The notes below the pieces were generated by a model. That model saw only the letters and a program-made list of their open reading frames with translations. It did no database searches and was not told where the DNA came from. 64,000 nt of DNA from Penicillium oxalicum (taxonomy: Eukaryota; Ascomycota; Eurotiomycetes; Eurotiales; Aspergillaceae): the NCBI RefSeq assembly GCF_001723175.1, contig NC_064651.1, positions 2,232,001 to 2,296,000 on the forward strand, in the 5' to 3' direction. Of the stretch, positions 18,726-31,527 are shown in pieces. Each line of letters opens with the position of its first letter. The first letter of the stretch is position 1. Made by a program: the position numbers and the translations under genes.

Positions 18726-19548
18726 ATGGCCTTTGCCGCGCCGATTGTCTCGTCTCTTTTCTCACGCTTCTACCGTCCTTTCTCGACCACTTCGCCCGTT
18801 CTCTCTCTGACCCCCGAAACACAAGCGCGCAATATGTCCGCAACCACTGAGAAAGCCACCTTGGCAGCCGGCTGCTTCTGGGGCGTTGAGCACTTGTTCC
18901 GAAAGCATTTTGGCAATGGCAAGGGTCTGTTGGACGCCAAGGTTGGATATTGCGGCGGCAACACGTCCTCACCCTCATACCGTGCCGTTTGCGGTGGAGA
19001 TACTGGTCGTAAGTCAACGTGTCTCCTGTGATGACCTCGAGGCCCGGAGCCTTGTCCTTGTGAGACGAATTCGACCAGGCTAATGATGAGATTTTCTGTG
19101 TTCCGCAGATGCCGAAGCTCTCCAAATCTCCTACGATTCTTCTATCGTTTCTTACCGACAACTGCTCGAGTTCTTCTATCGCATGCATGACGCATCCACC
19201 ATGAACCGTCAAGGCCCCGATGTCGGTACCCAGTACCGCAGCGCGATCTTCACGCATAGTGATGAGCAGCAGAAGATTGCGGAAGAGATCACGGAAAAAG
19301 TGGGCAAGGAGTGGTACAAGAAGCCCGTCTCAACCCAAGTGGTGCCTGCCGGCCAATGGTGGGACGCCGAAGAGTACCACCAGCTCTATCTGACCAAGAA
19401 CCCGGCCGGATACGAGTGCCCGGCTCAGTACGTCTCGTTCCGTTTTCCTCCCTCTGCGCGGATCCTGGTCTTTTTTCAGAAGATGCTAACATGATCAATT
19501 CTGTTTTCGAATAGCTACATCCGCAGCTTCCCGCCACTTTCGGAATGA
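18726..19548 (+). CDS. msrA: Peptide methionine sulfoxide reductase A
   Basis: Three exons, 18726-19008, 19109-19427 and 19515-19548, give 211 residues. The catalytic motif GCFWG (Cys50) begins the MsrA domain, and the family blocks [34 protein letters not shown] and [12 protein letters not shown] follow. The enzyme reduces methionine S-sulfoxide with thioredoxin. Residues 1-36 form an Arg/Ser/Phe-rich, acid-free leader typical of mitochondrial targeting. A second ATG (Met37, context CAATATGTCC) starts the compact cytosolic-length enzyme of 175 residues. The last exon encodes only 11 full codons plus a split one and the stop. All three splice junctions keep frame and domain continuity. Confidence 0.95.
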
Positions 19549-20889
19549 CTCGTTCCTAAGATTTGATTCCTTTAACCATTCAACAACTCGCAATTGAATT
19601 GCTCTTTGCACCCAACTACTTTTACGTTGGGGCTGTACATGAAATGACACCGCTACGGCGGATGAAAACGAGAGCTCATCCTCTCCACTTGTATGTATAT
19701 ATTTAATATTCCGGTTCATTCAACCTGTGCTACGAAATCGATTATCGGCGTTCTTGCCATTCCTCATCATATCCTTTGAAAATGTATGCCAGTTCGTATG
19801 AGCAGTAAAAGAAGTTCAGACCAAACTTGTCCTCTGGAGTTGCCCGTGGGCTTGAAGTGAGGAGCTCGACTGTGTATTGATCGAATATGGACAGTTTAGG
19901 GGACGATCCATCTTCACTCGGTCGCTGGAAACTGGCACGACTCATCTAGACCATCAAGTTTTACAGGTCACTATAGCCCGAGAGACTGGATGGTGATCTG
20001 AGGTGGCAGGCACATAACAACAAACGAATGTAAACATAAAGATGCCTATCCACCATAAAGAAAGCGCATCGGATGTCCTGGGGTTGAGCAAGGTTTTCCA
20101 CCTGCAACCAGACATATCACATGGCTTTAGTGTCCTCTCTCGTCTCCCCAGCTGAACCGCGACTGCCTCTTCCTCCATTGTGCACATATCTCTCAATCGG
20201 TTCACTGTCCGGCGTTCCTCTGCGTCTCTCGCCTGGTGCGATTATCATAGTTCGAGCGGCTGACAGGTGATGCCCTACGAAATCATCTTTGGCCAGAATG
20301 ACCCTATCAGCAGATGAGGGTATTTGTGCCCATTTTGGCTCGACCAAATGCTGCTGAAGGATGTTTGTTGCACAAGATTGGCGTACTTAATTGCTGAAGA
20401 AACTCAATTTCTTCGACACGACCAGTCATCTCTCAAGCCCCTCTGAGTATGAAAGAGTATGCTCGAATTCTTTTTGGGAAGTAACTTCTTTTACGTTGGA
20501 TGGGTACTCGCGCTCATAGACAACGTGGGTCTGGCGATACTTATAGGTCACGGTGAATTCTATAAAGTCATAGTTAGTCGTTATGGAGCCAAGATGGGGT
20601 TCCTTTTGGTGAGGAAGCCCCCAGACCGAAGAATAGGCTTTGGCCCCCAAAACTCAGGTTGAATCCAAGCTCGAGCGCTCGTCAACGACACATGTTTCAT
20701 TTCTCAGGGAATCGGTTTTGATTGGATCTTGGTTTCTTCAGCCTGAAGCATGCACGCCATCTTTGTGTGGTGACCACATCAGGGCAAACACCGCCCAGTT
20801 GCACGGGGACACTCTCCAAACCACGTCAAGCTGAAGGGACAATTTCCGAACCCCCTATTTCGCACAGCCGAGCCGCGAAAAGGATCAGG
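19549..20889. other. Intergenic stretch with unexplained minus-strand open segments
   Basis: No recognised gene. Minus-strand segments at 20650-20426, 20347-20117 and 19945-19742 read like protein, with aromatic residues, balanced charge and few rare codons (for example FIEFTVTYKYRQTHVVYE and FFYCSYELAYIFKGYDEEW). Only 19945 has a proper ATG. They could be exons of an unrecognised or decayed gene. Confidence 0.3.
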
Positions 20890-22653
20890 ATGCCGGGGCG
20901 TCCACTGGCTAGAAAGCCAGTATATGGGCTTCTACGAGTTAAAACAGGATGTCGGACGTGCAAGTCGGTCACCTCGAACTTTTTTTTTTGCTAAACCACT
21001 CGATGCTCACCTTCTGCCAGAATTCGAAAGGTGAAATGCGGGGAGGAAAAGCCTCACTGTGTGCGTTGCACCAGCACAGGCCGCAAATGCGACTATGATC
21101 ATGGAGTCACCCATCGAACCGTCAAAGCGGGTTCGGTGGTCCGGCAGACGCCTCCAAAGTCGTTATCGTTATGGCCGAATGCGATGTGGCGAGAACGGCG
21201 CGCCTTTGCCTACTACTACCAAAACGCCGCATCGGCTGTTGGAGGCGAGTTAGACATGGACTTTTGGCAGCGGCTTGTTCCACGGGTATGCCAAAGTGAG
21301 CCCGCCGTTTGGGATGCCCTCATCTCGATCAGTGCCCTCTTTGAGAGTCCCGAGACGATCTCGGTTGCAAGGAAGAATCAAAACCACCGAGACGCGCTGG
21401 AGTGGTACTCGCGCGCGCTCTCCCAGGTGCGCCAGCAGATCGCCCGTGGCGCAGTCGACACTTTTGTTGGGCTTATCAGTTGCATGTTGTTTCTCTGCAT
21501 TGAAGCCCTCCGAGGGGGAGTCGAAGAGGCCATTCAGCTTTATGGCCAGGGCGTGCAATTAATTCTTGCTTTGCGTGCACAAATCGCCGCCGGCTGGGCG
21601 ACGGCTACAGAGGCCGCCGTGTTGGATGAGACGATTATACCCATCTTCATACGTCTTGGCCTCATAGGCTTCAGCTTCTCACAGCCGAAACTTGCTCTGC
21701 TACGAGAAGCTGCATCGACACCAAAGCGCGCCGATATCTCGTGGAGATCTCTTCGAAACGAGATTGCCCGTCTGGGCGTCGAGACCCAATTTTTGCAACA
21801 CGCCTGCGAGGAGCATCTGTTGAGCGCGGATGGTCCATATGTCCCCAAGGAGCTTCTTGATCTACAGAACAATCTCTCGCTCGAATTGAGCAATTGGTAC
21901 ACGGCCTTTTTGTCCTTGAAGAGTTCACAGGTGAACGACACTGGGACCATTGCTCTCTTCACAGCAACCTACGAAGCGCTTTACATTATGTTGAATATTT
22001 CAACCTCATCATCGGAAGTGATCACCGATCAATTTTTACCCAACTTTCAGACCATCGTGGATCAATCCCGCATTGCCTTGGATGCCTCCCTCCGCTGCGA
22101 TGGCACTCAACCACCTATTACCTTCGACATCAACCCCGGGGTTGTACTTTGGTTTACCTGTTTGCGATGCCGAGAGCCTTCGATACGGCGCGAGGCTATC
22201 GCGCTATTGCGGCGCTCCCCGCGCGTCCAAGGATTCCACAGCAGCTCATCAGCCGTGATATTTGGGGAGAGAATCATGCATTTTGAAGAAGTGAAGAGCA
22301 TCGCAATCACACAGTATTCAGCAACAATTGATCCTTCAATCCCAACGATTCCCATCAGCGTGCGCCCCATCTCCTCCAGTCAGAGCCGGGATTCGAGTTC
22401 AAACCTTCAAGGCGAAGCCTCTCGAATCCGTTGCTCCCTCGCTGACCAGATTCCAGAAGAGGCGCGCATCGGACATTTCACAGTTCTCCAGCCAGAAGTC
22501 GGATCTTCCGCAAGCCTCACCCCGGAAGTCATTGCCAAATGGAATCTTCCCCGGGACCAACCCATTCTCAGCTTCTGGCGGAATGAGCGCCATCCAGTCG
22601 ATCAAAGCTGGCGTATGGTTTGTGAATATGTTCCAATGGGCGTTGTACCTTGA
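20890..22653 (+). CDS. Zn2Cys6 transcription factor with fungal-specific C-terminal domain (Fungal_trans_2 type)
   Basis: Exons 20890-20963 and 21021-22653 give 568 residues. The cluster is Cys21, 24, 31, 38, 41, 48 (CX2CX6CX6CX2CX6C) and lies at the very N-terminus, with a basic GRPLARKP leader before it. The 57-nt intron interrupts the codon for Lys25 right after the first Cys pair. Only a GTCGGT donor restores the expected C-K-I-R-K-V-K-C reading. The intron contains a T-tract and a CTAAAC branch-like site. The rest is the helical regulatory region typical of metabolic regulators of this class (FWQRLVPRVCQSEPAVWDALISISALFE, then YSRALSQVRQQI). A nuclear regulator; its target is unknown. 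The nearest neighbours give no pathway hint. It is unrelated in layout to the tandem family at the window start. Confidence 0.88.
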
Positions 22654-23918
22654 TCTATCACGACCGTATCGTTTCTCCTGAGAAAAGTGGAGCTTTGGCC
22701 AGCTCTCAGTCAAGACGCGGTCTCCAGGTCCTACCGTATTCGTTCGTTTTCTGTCCATCCCCCGGCTCGACTCGATGATTCCAAATTTGGTTATATCAAA
22801 TTCACATTCACGTCCTATAGACCGTCCTCTGCGGATTGAGTTGGACCCCCCTTACTTCCAAACGCTCGGCGATTAAAAGATAAAAACAAAAACAAGGCAC
22901 CACATTCCTCGGCAGCGGGCAGTTGTGGATGTTTCCTTTTTCACGATGGCCCACCGGCTGCTGATTGAGCCGCCTTTTGTTCGGTAGTGCCGCATTCTTC
23001 CCACCATAAGCTATGGATCGCTCTTGTTCAGACATCATTCCTTCTAGAAACGAGCCTGATGGTGGAGAGGGGAGGGCGGTAACCCTTAGATTGATCTTCC
23101 TCGGAGAACCCGGTGGATGGGAGAGAGAGAAAGAAACAAAAAAACCTGTTTTGATCACTCTGCACAGGGATACGCTTGGCCTAGTATCTTGCCAGGACGC
23201 GCGGATACACAGAAAGGGGGTGATTCTTCCTCGTTGATGTTATGAGAGTCAAGTACGGTTTGGTAACCTTCCCCCTACCTGCGTGCTTTGTCGATCAGTG
23301 ACATTTTCTTGGAAAGTTTCCCATGATCTACACACACATGAGCGCAGCATGTTGCAGATTCAATGCGACCAGATTCACTCGACTTCTCAGGTCATGAGGA
23401 TTTCCAAAAAAAAAAGAAGGAATTTGCGGGTGTGAAGGCGATGCCCTTTGTTCATTTGCCATGTATACCGTGCCCCTACATAGAATATTCAATTTTGATT
23501 GACCACAAGCTCGATGTGTTTTGAGCGCTTGTTGCTTGTTGACTTCTGCCGTTGGCAATTTCGATAGATTCTCGTTCCTCCTGTTCGACTGCCATCGTCT
23601 TCCAATTTGGACGTAGTACGGTGCAATGTTTGGGTGATGAGGAGCAACCTTAAGCGGCCCACGATCCAATGCGTTGGCGACGATCAGAGCAACGGACAGG
23701 TCATGTAGGTCGAACTTGTAGGGTCGGCGCTAAATTAGAGTCCTGGGATGCGCCGCCGTGCGCGCAGATTATCAGAATACATATCGAGACAGAGAACGTG
23801 TCAATGTGATGGCATTGTATGTGCAGTGAACACATGTAGCTCGTCGCCCAGGGCGTTGGTTTACATATCGTCGAGAGATGAATGAGCGAGAAGTTGGGAG
23901 ATTCGCGTGGATAGTGCG

Positions 23919-23936
23919 CCCCCCCCCCCCCCCCCC
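23919..23936 (+). repeat. Homopolymer run of 18 C
   Basis: Uninterrupted cytosines in non-coding DNA. Length is likely to be unstable or misjudged in sequencing. Confidence 0.9.
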
Positions 23937-26627
23937 TTGAGGAGAGGTTTCCGGTTACCCATGTCTTGCCATGCTTTCGTTCGAGTTACATAAGTGATTG
24001 TGCTTGAGAATCCAGGACGTTTTCCTCTTTTTGCTGGTCGCGGGAGAGACCTACGACTGTTCTAAATAATCTTCAATTCCTTCGAGCGAATTGGACTCGC
24101 AGCCAATGGAGTCCTCCACTCGCGTACAGAGCTGCACTTTTCCTCCGCCCTTACCGAGATTACCGAAACACACGATGCTCAGGAGGCAGTGGCCTGGAGG
24201 GAGTAGAGGGACAGCATTGATCGCTGATCCTCTCAGACCAAAAGGTGCTTCCAAGGGATTAATTTGGCCTGAATCCTTACCGAAGTGGAGAATCGAACCG
24301 TGGTACCGGTCTTACCACTGATCTGACGCCGGGAGGATCTCGAGGGCATTGAAATCATCACGCTCTCTGCCTGCAGAAGCTCCGAGAAGAACCGCCGGTG
24401 GCGTGAGATTACGATTGTTTGAATTTCACCCCCACACACAAAAGGTAGGAGTGTGATATCTGGTCCGTGATTCCATCTTGACGAGTGTCTTCGACAGAGA
24501 CCCATCTTGCTGGGAAGGGGGGGAGGGAGTTAGGATTGGGGCCGTGCAGGGTACCTGTGCTGTGAATCTCTGCATAGTGGATAGTTACAACCACATTTTG
24601 CGTATCGCCCGAGTCAATGATCTCTGCTGTCATGCATCATCATGGTCGTTGCTATTTTCTGTACGTGGCTGCAGGTGCCGGGGGTTGGATCGGGCGAGTC
24701 GGGAATCCCTTGAGAGGAAGTGGATTGGGTCGAGTCAAGTTCCGGGCGGGTTTAAAAATAGTGGCAGACGAGCCTATCGGAGAGAGGCACCTGAACAGCC
24801 ACAACCCCGTGACCTCTTCGACCGGTGGCCGGCACTTCCGACACAAAAACAAGTGAATCTTTGAAAGAGACCGATATTATCCACCGAGATGAGCACGATC
24901 ACGCGATTGAGTCAGACGATACTGATCTTCCTAGCCATAGTGCCTTTTGTTGAGTAGCTCGATGGACAGTATAGGGCAGTAATGTATATGACAGTACTTT
25001 TATTACACTCTTACTCGATACTTAAATATGAGTACTTTGTAAAGACTTTCCTATTTTCCACAGCAGCTATGTAGAGTACTGTACGAGCCAGTCCTACCAG
25101 GAACTGCTTGATTGCTTTTTGACTAGAGGTCCGACTGCAGGGCTCCACAGCTGCACAGAGGCAGCAGTATTGTTCATGCCAACTGGGAGGTGGACTCGGG
25201 CTTTCATCATCAACTCCATCGATCTGTGGGGAAGACACCGCCGTACCCAACAGACTCCAGCGACTCGGTGACCCAGTCCCGGCCTGTACCACACAGCCCA
25301 GTCATCCTGTCAAAATCAGAATGGCATGGAGACAAGGAGAGTGGTTTCATCATTTCAAGATTGCCTGACGCAACTTTCTTTTGACCTGGGACTTCTTCCA
25401 ATGACCTAAGTTTCTCGTCCAAGTCCGGGTACTGTTGGAGCATACATATATCTATCCGAAATGCTGCAGGGTCTAAGGTTGAAGAATAGTAAGCCTACCT
25501 ACCTAGGTTATATACTAGCTTTGATCGATATATTCAATAGAAGCCGACGTGACGGATCGGAGCTGCTTCTGTACTTGAACGACTGGGTCTGCGATGGCTA
25601 CTATTTTTGGAGTTCTGATAAAGAGGGCTATGCCTCGAGCGTTTAGCTATCTACGCGTGCGTTCAAAATGAAGTGTCGCCCATTGCGGTCGATCCAGTCA
25701 CGTAGAACCTTTGGAACAGGAATGCCGGTAGAAGTCGCCAGATATTTCAGTATTTGACCTCAACTTCTGCTTTTGGGCCTTCATCAGGTCGGTCTTTCAA
25801 AATCACATCTGAACCGACGGACCAGGCGCCCCTTGTTAGATGCACCATAGAAAAGGTTGAGGTGGCTAGCGTACTGGCACCGCTTTTGTTTGTCGAGTGT
25901 CCAGCTGCACGCGATGCAGCCTTGGCCGAAAGGTTCACCTATTTTGGCTTGGTGATTCAAGATGGTTAATAAAAATTCAAAGCGCAGGCTCTTGTTTGGG
26001 CCGTTATGAGATCGGCGTAGTGTATGACCTTTCTCAGCATCCGCTTCCCATCCAACAGGCATGCAACACTACATCCCTTCCACCTATTCGTAGTAAGCTT
26101 CGGTCAAGTATGGAGAAGAAACAATAGTGATGAGATTATCAACCTTTGAACCAGATTGAACTCCTGTAATTCAACAGGCTCATCTGGTAGTCACAAATCT
26201 TTGCCTCGAGCCTAGGCCATGCAAAATCTCGTGGGCCCTTGCGCCTACAGCCAGAGGTGTTCAGGCTCACGAGGTTTCAGAGTTACCCAGGTTCAAATTA
26301 ACCAAGTTTTACTGTAAAATTTCGGTCACCTGCTCCCCCATACTGTAATCGGACTGTCCGCTCATAGCCTGGTCGTGTCTGACTGAGACTTATGGACACT
26401 CGAAAAGACCCTGCCTGAATCATTTCTATGAGTGCCCCACAAAAAAAAAAATAATCACATGCTGTGTAACAGCGTACTGTACATGTACATGACTTTCGAT
26501 TCCCGTGTGCTGGACGCACACTTTCATGTACGATACCTGCCACGATGAAATCAAACCATGACCCTGCCGCTGTGTATATCTTAGACACCGTCCTGGTTGA
26601 TTTGTCCAAGTCGAAAATAAAAAGTCC

Positions 26628-26645
26628 TTTTTTTTTTTTTTTTTT
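26628..26645 (+). repeat. Homopolymer run of 18 T
   Basis: Poly(dT) tract followed by more T-rich sequence, about 570 bases before the Crh start codon. Such tracts often exclude nucleosomes in fungal promoters. Confidence 0.85.
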
Positions 26646-27214
26646 CTTTTCTCTTATTTAGAGTCGGTATACCCACATACCCACCAACCACTCGTGGGAC
26701 CATCGTGAGGCTTTTGTGCACACCCTTGATCGTCTTCCATTGACTCTCTCACTCTCTCTCGCTCTTCCTGTGGCGGTACCCGATAGGCCGCCCGTCGTTA
26801 GCGCCGAACGGCTCGTGAAAGAACCACAAAGGACAGACTCCACTCGAGTCCACACATTTCCCCTCTCTCCTTTCTTTCTCCACTGTTCATCTGCTGCATT
26901 TTCCTCTTCTTTTCCTCCCGTGCCTTCTTACCTTCGTTGCTCCTCAAAAAGCAGTGGATTCGGTGGCCAATTTGGAGCCTTCACTTGCTATCTCTCGTTT
27001 CACTCCCCCAAAGCGTTCAATTCGCAACTTTCCTTCTCACCACATTCCGCTCGTTTCGTCTGTGGTGCCTTCCGGCTTTACATCTGTACACCCCCTATTA
27101 CCCTTCTTGTACATTCTAATCTCGCACATATCCACTTTCAACCACCCCGGATTCCTGCCCCGGACATAATCCTCTTTTTTTTTTGATCATTCACATTTTT
27201 CATCCTGCTTCACG

Positions 27215-28638
27215 ATGGTTCGTTTCGTGACTTCGCTTCTGGCCCTGTCCCTGTCGGCCACCGTTCTGGCCAAATCCGATACCATCACCTGCAATACGAG
27301 CAAACAGTGCCCCGAGGACAAGCCATGCTGCTCCCGTAAGTTTCTGAACCCTCCTCCACATCGTCGTACGGGTCAAATTTCTTTGGAACAAGTCACTGAC
27401 CCGTGTCCGATTGGCCGCAAAAAACAGAATACGGTGAATGTGGCACTGGTGGCTACTGCTTGGGTGGCTGTGACCCTCAGTCTTCCTTCTCCGTGGGCTC
27501 TTGTGCACCCATGCCCGTGTGTGAAAACAAGAGCTACACATGGGACAACCTGGACAACACTGCCCTGAACACCAAGTACCTGGGCAATGCTTCGGAGGCG
27601 GACTGGACCTACAGCGGGTTCCCCAAGACCGAGGACGGAAATCTGCTCATGACCATGCCCAAGAACAGCGTTGGCACGCTTTTTGCGAACAACCACTACA
27701 TCTGGTATGGTAAGATCAGTGGCAAGATCAAGTCCTCTCGCGGTAAGGGTGTTGTCACTGCCTTTATCCTGCTCTCCGATGTCAAGGATGAGATCGACTA
27801 CGAGTGGGTCGGTGCCGACCTGACTGCCGTCCAGACCAACTACTACTGGCAGGGTGTTCTGGACTGGCACAACAGTGGCAACGCATCGGTCAGTGACCAG
27901 GACACCTTTGATAAATGGCACACCTATGAGATCGACTGGCAGCCCGAACAGACCCAGTGGATCGTGGATGGCGAGGTCAAGCGCACGTTGAAGAAGTCAG
28001 ACACCTGGAACTCTACCGCCAACCGCTTCCAGTACCCCCAGACTCCTGCTCGTCTCCAGATGTCCCTGTGGCCTGCGGGTCAGGCCAGCAACGCCAAGGG
28101 TACAATCGACTGGGCCGGCGGTGAGATTGACTGGGACAGCGAGGACATCAAGGACAAGGGTTATTACTACGCCACTATTGGTAAGGTCGATGTGACCTGC
28201 TATGATCCTCCCAAGGGTGCCAAGAAGACCGGCGACAACGCGTACATCTACACTTCCGACGCCGCCATGGAGTCTGACATTTCCATCACGGATAACTCCA
28301 CCGTCCTCGGTTCCCTCGCGGCCACTGGCTTGAACATGACCTACGGTGCCGACAGCGGCAGTGCCACCGCTACTGGCAGTGACAGTGTGCCCACCAACAT
28401 GGGTGGCACTGGCGGCATGGCTTCCAACAGCACCAACGGTGGCTCTAGCGGCACCAGCAGCGGCTCCGGCTCCGGCTCCGGTTCTGGCTCCGGCTCCGCG
28501 TCCGGTGCTTCCAGCACTGGGTTCTCTCAAGGTAACGCTGCCACCAAGGACAACAGCGCTCCTACTCAGGGAGAGCGTGTGCTGCAGGGCTCGCTGTTTG
28601 CCGTTCTGGTCGCTGTTGTTGCCCTGGTGACATTGTAG
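27215..28638 (+). CDS. utr2: GPI-anchored Crh-family chitin-glucan transglycosylase (GH16 with CBM18)
   Basis: Exons 27215-27335 and 27428-28638 give 443 residues. Residues 1-19 are a signal peptide (FVTSLLALSLSATVLA). A Cys-rich chitin-binding CBM18-like module follows (about 26-64, starting CNTSKQCPEDKPCCS) and is split by the intron. The GH16 domain has the catalytic DEIDYE at 161-166 and a conserved WHTYEIDW segment. The tail is a Gly/Ser/Thr-rich stalk with a (GS)n run, ending in a hydrophobic segment (GSLFAVLVAVVALVTL), as in GPI-anchored wall proteins. Crh enzymes covalently link chitin to beta-1,6- or beta-1,3-glucan at the plasma membrane and wall. The CBM18 module points to the Utr2/Crh2 branch. 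Codon use is strongly C-biased at third positions, suggesting high expression. Confidence 0.93.
28455..28505 (+). repeat. Coding (Gly-Ser)n microsatellite in the Crh stalk
   Basis: Repeated GGCTCC units encode a GSGSGSGS linker before the GPI signal. Such tracts vary in length between strains. Confidence 0.8.
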
Positions 28639-31527
28639 AGGCAAATTGACAATGTCACTTTTTTTTGTTTATTTACCTTGTCTTTCTTGTGAATTTGACC
28701 ACTGTCATTTTTGTTTTTTTTGTTTTGGAACTTGTCCATACTTTTTTCCTCCTCCCAGACTCGTTGTCTCGTGGTCTCTCCCTTTTGGGCCTGGGCGTAT
28801 TCCTCACCGTTTGCCGCCCTCTTTATTCTTGTTTCTCTCTCCCCATCTTATGGGGATGTCACTTCTGGTACCACTTCGATTGTTTTGTCAGTCTTCGGTG
28901 CCTTGCTCCACTGTGTGTTGCCGTCGTGATATCCTCATAGTTTTCGAATACTTCTTGTGGGCTTCACAAAGCTTTTTACTTTAATGATTCACTTAATCCA
29001 TGATCAATGACCTTGAACATTTGCAACCGTCTAGTTCATCACCCTATAGACCCAACTCGATATGCTGGAGGCCGTTTTTACCCATTCACGTTTGAATGTT
29101 CAAATAAACTCAAAAGGTCAGGCCCCATCGGCCTGTTTCACAACTGGTCAGACTCGGGGACCAGGTGCGTCCAAGTGATGCACGACCGTCCCAGGGTCAA
29201 TGAGGCCGTTCAATCTGCAGGAACCCGGTCTCCACTGGCCAACTTGGAAATGGATGGCTCAGTTCATCGACACCCGTTCGCAACTTTTTCAATGTTGCTC
29301 TATTGCTGTAATGTGAAGCTCTCACTCGTGTATCACCAGACGGGTATCGCTCCATATGCATGTCCCACGAAAGCTACGTAGTGGGGACACGGGGCGTACA
29401 TCATTGATCTATCCTCGAATTAAAGGGGCGGCAAAGTGGAGGGGTTTCCACTGGAATAGGATTCGAGTCTCATTCAAATCATCTTCTGTAGATGAGGTGG
29501 TGATCGGAAATCATAGCGTGACAGCAGCTATAAGAATAGTAATAGACGGGCTGCAGCCTAAAGGCAAACCTTAGCAGGCATAGATAGTAAGTTTTAGCAA
29601 CGATCTTAGAAAGATGGACAGCAAGGTCATGGATTTTTGCTAGGCTGAGATGATTCATATTGGCCTTCTGGTATCAGAGGTGATCCCATGAATAGGATGA
29701 TATGAGGAATTTGCCCAGAGAGATAGATAGCGGGCTCCAGTGGGAGTAATAAGGTTGATCACTGCATGGAATGGGCTCTTTACAGGCCAACCCTAGTGTA
29801 TGTCAAGTTGATGCTCAATCAGACGATAAAATTCACCTCGCAGGTATTTCTGGGGGTACTCTCGCAAAAGAGTATCATCGGATTTATACCCAGTACCTGT
29901 GCTCCCACTCTTTAATTTCTATTGCTTGTTGGGTTCTTCTCGCTATCTATTTATCAGCAGTACCTAATACCTTGGCTTAGAAGTGCTAGAAAGCTCTCCG
30001 TCGAGGAACTGAGTACCTCAATGTACAACGCTCACAGCGAGAAAAGATGATGACTGTTTTGTTTCTAGCTCTCTTTTTCTATTCAATTGCTTCAAGAAAT
30101 GGCATTTTCACGCAGAAAATAAAATAAAATATTACCTACTCAGTGCTATGATCTTCAATGAACCCGGGGTTTTAGATACAAACTCTAGATATGTGATGTG
30201 ACTTCCTATTTATGATGCATTGAACGAAACAGTGATACCGAATCTTATGTTTGATTCATAGGATTGACAGGTGGAAGGTGAAGCAACAAATCGACACGTT
30301 GAGGTACCTAATTGCTATCTCCGACTCACCTGAGTCTTCTTGTGACTTTTTGCATCTGGGATACATAGGTTTCTTACCTTTTTTCTTCAGATATTATGGT
30401 CTCGCAGCTTATTTCATTATGAATAGCCAGTTCAAAGTCATCAGACACGATGCCATTCCTGATTCTGCGGAGGGGTACACTGACCAAGTTGACACAGAGA
30501 GTTTACCTCAAATACTCCTAGCAGCGCCACACATAACAAAACTCTCTGTTTGAAGACTGAAATAAATGTTGTCATATGAAGCAAACACGCCATCGAATCC
30601 TGAGCCGCTCGATATGAGAGTATGGTATCGCGATCCGAAGTGACAGCACGCGTGTTGACTAATATCATCTCCAAGCTACACTTTCGCTCCTCTTTCCATT
30701 CTCTGTCTCTCAGGGCTTGCGCTCTCATTTATCATCTGAGTACATCCCACAGCTCTCTGATTTATTATGGATGACTGACCTGGAAGCGTCCATGGACCAT
30801 GATCGCTTAGTACCGAGAAAACTCTCGCTCTATGGACCGGTATATAGGACAAACTCCCATGCAGCAAACATGACGATAATTCAACTGCCTTTGAATTGTT
30901 TGCCAGGTTCTTGTAGAATGTTGCCTATACTCTCGACATGGGTTTTGGTTACTCTGGAAACTTTGAGATGGTCTCATACACAGGGCAAGGTAAGCACAAT
31001 CAACACATACAGAACTAAATAGAATTACAACACGTCCACTCTCATCATGTACTTAAATCTTCACTTCCTTCTTTCATAACACCCTTTCTCCTCTCCATTC
31101 CAATTTGGTGGCCGAGAAGATCAAAGAATATTCATTCCATCTAACACGGTGTGAATGACCGTCCTCGCAGCCAAACAATCCATCAGTGCGACTTTACGCT
31201 TCTCAGCAATGACCTGATCCTACGAAAGGATCATACCAAGTCAGAAAGGTGAGGCTTGATTTCAATATCTCACATCAGTAAGCCTTGACCTTCTCTCGAA
31301 ACACATTTCAACACCAAGACATGTGTATACATCATCGCGCTCCAGCCCAGGAGAGACCAACACCCACTTATATTGATATAAACATGGAGCAGCCCCAAGC
31401 TAATCACACCTCCTACTCCAGGGCTAGATCTGACACGCACACACCTTCCCTCCTCCACGTTCACAGGAACGACAAACACAACCTGTACATGATCCGCACC
31501 TCCAAGAATTCAACACCAAGTGGGAAA
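28639..31527. other. Long intergenic stretch after the Crh gene
   Basis: The first 350 bases are T-rich 3' sequence of the Crh gene. The remainder, to 31527, is AT-richer and I see no gene in it. Short open frames such as 30251-30553 lack family resemblance. Confidence 0.5.

Larger units (their letters stand above)
22654..27214. other. Long intergenic stretch before the Crh gene
   Basis: About 4.6 kb without a supported gene. It holds an 18-base C run (23919-23936), an 18-base T run (26628-26645) and a 12-base palindrome TGTACATGTACA near 26479. Short open frames (for example 25754-25969) have no recognisable product. The last 550 bases are CT-rich and probably the promoter and leader of the strongly expressed-looking Crh gene. 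Decayed sequence is possible but no transposon protein is visible. Confidence 0.45.

Noticed and set aside
24280..24340. tRNA-like T-loop and D-loop words on the minus strand
   Set aside because: The T stem has three mismatches and only about 14 bases separate the two loops, so no anticodon arm fits.
27997..28644. Minus-strand open frame of about 215 codons
   Set aside because: Gly/Ala/Thr-rich mirror of the Crh gene, caused by its strong third-position C bias and GS repeat.
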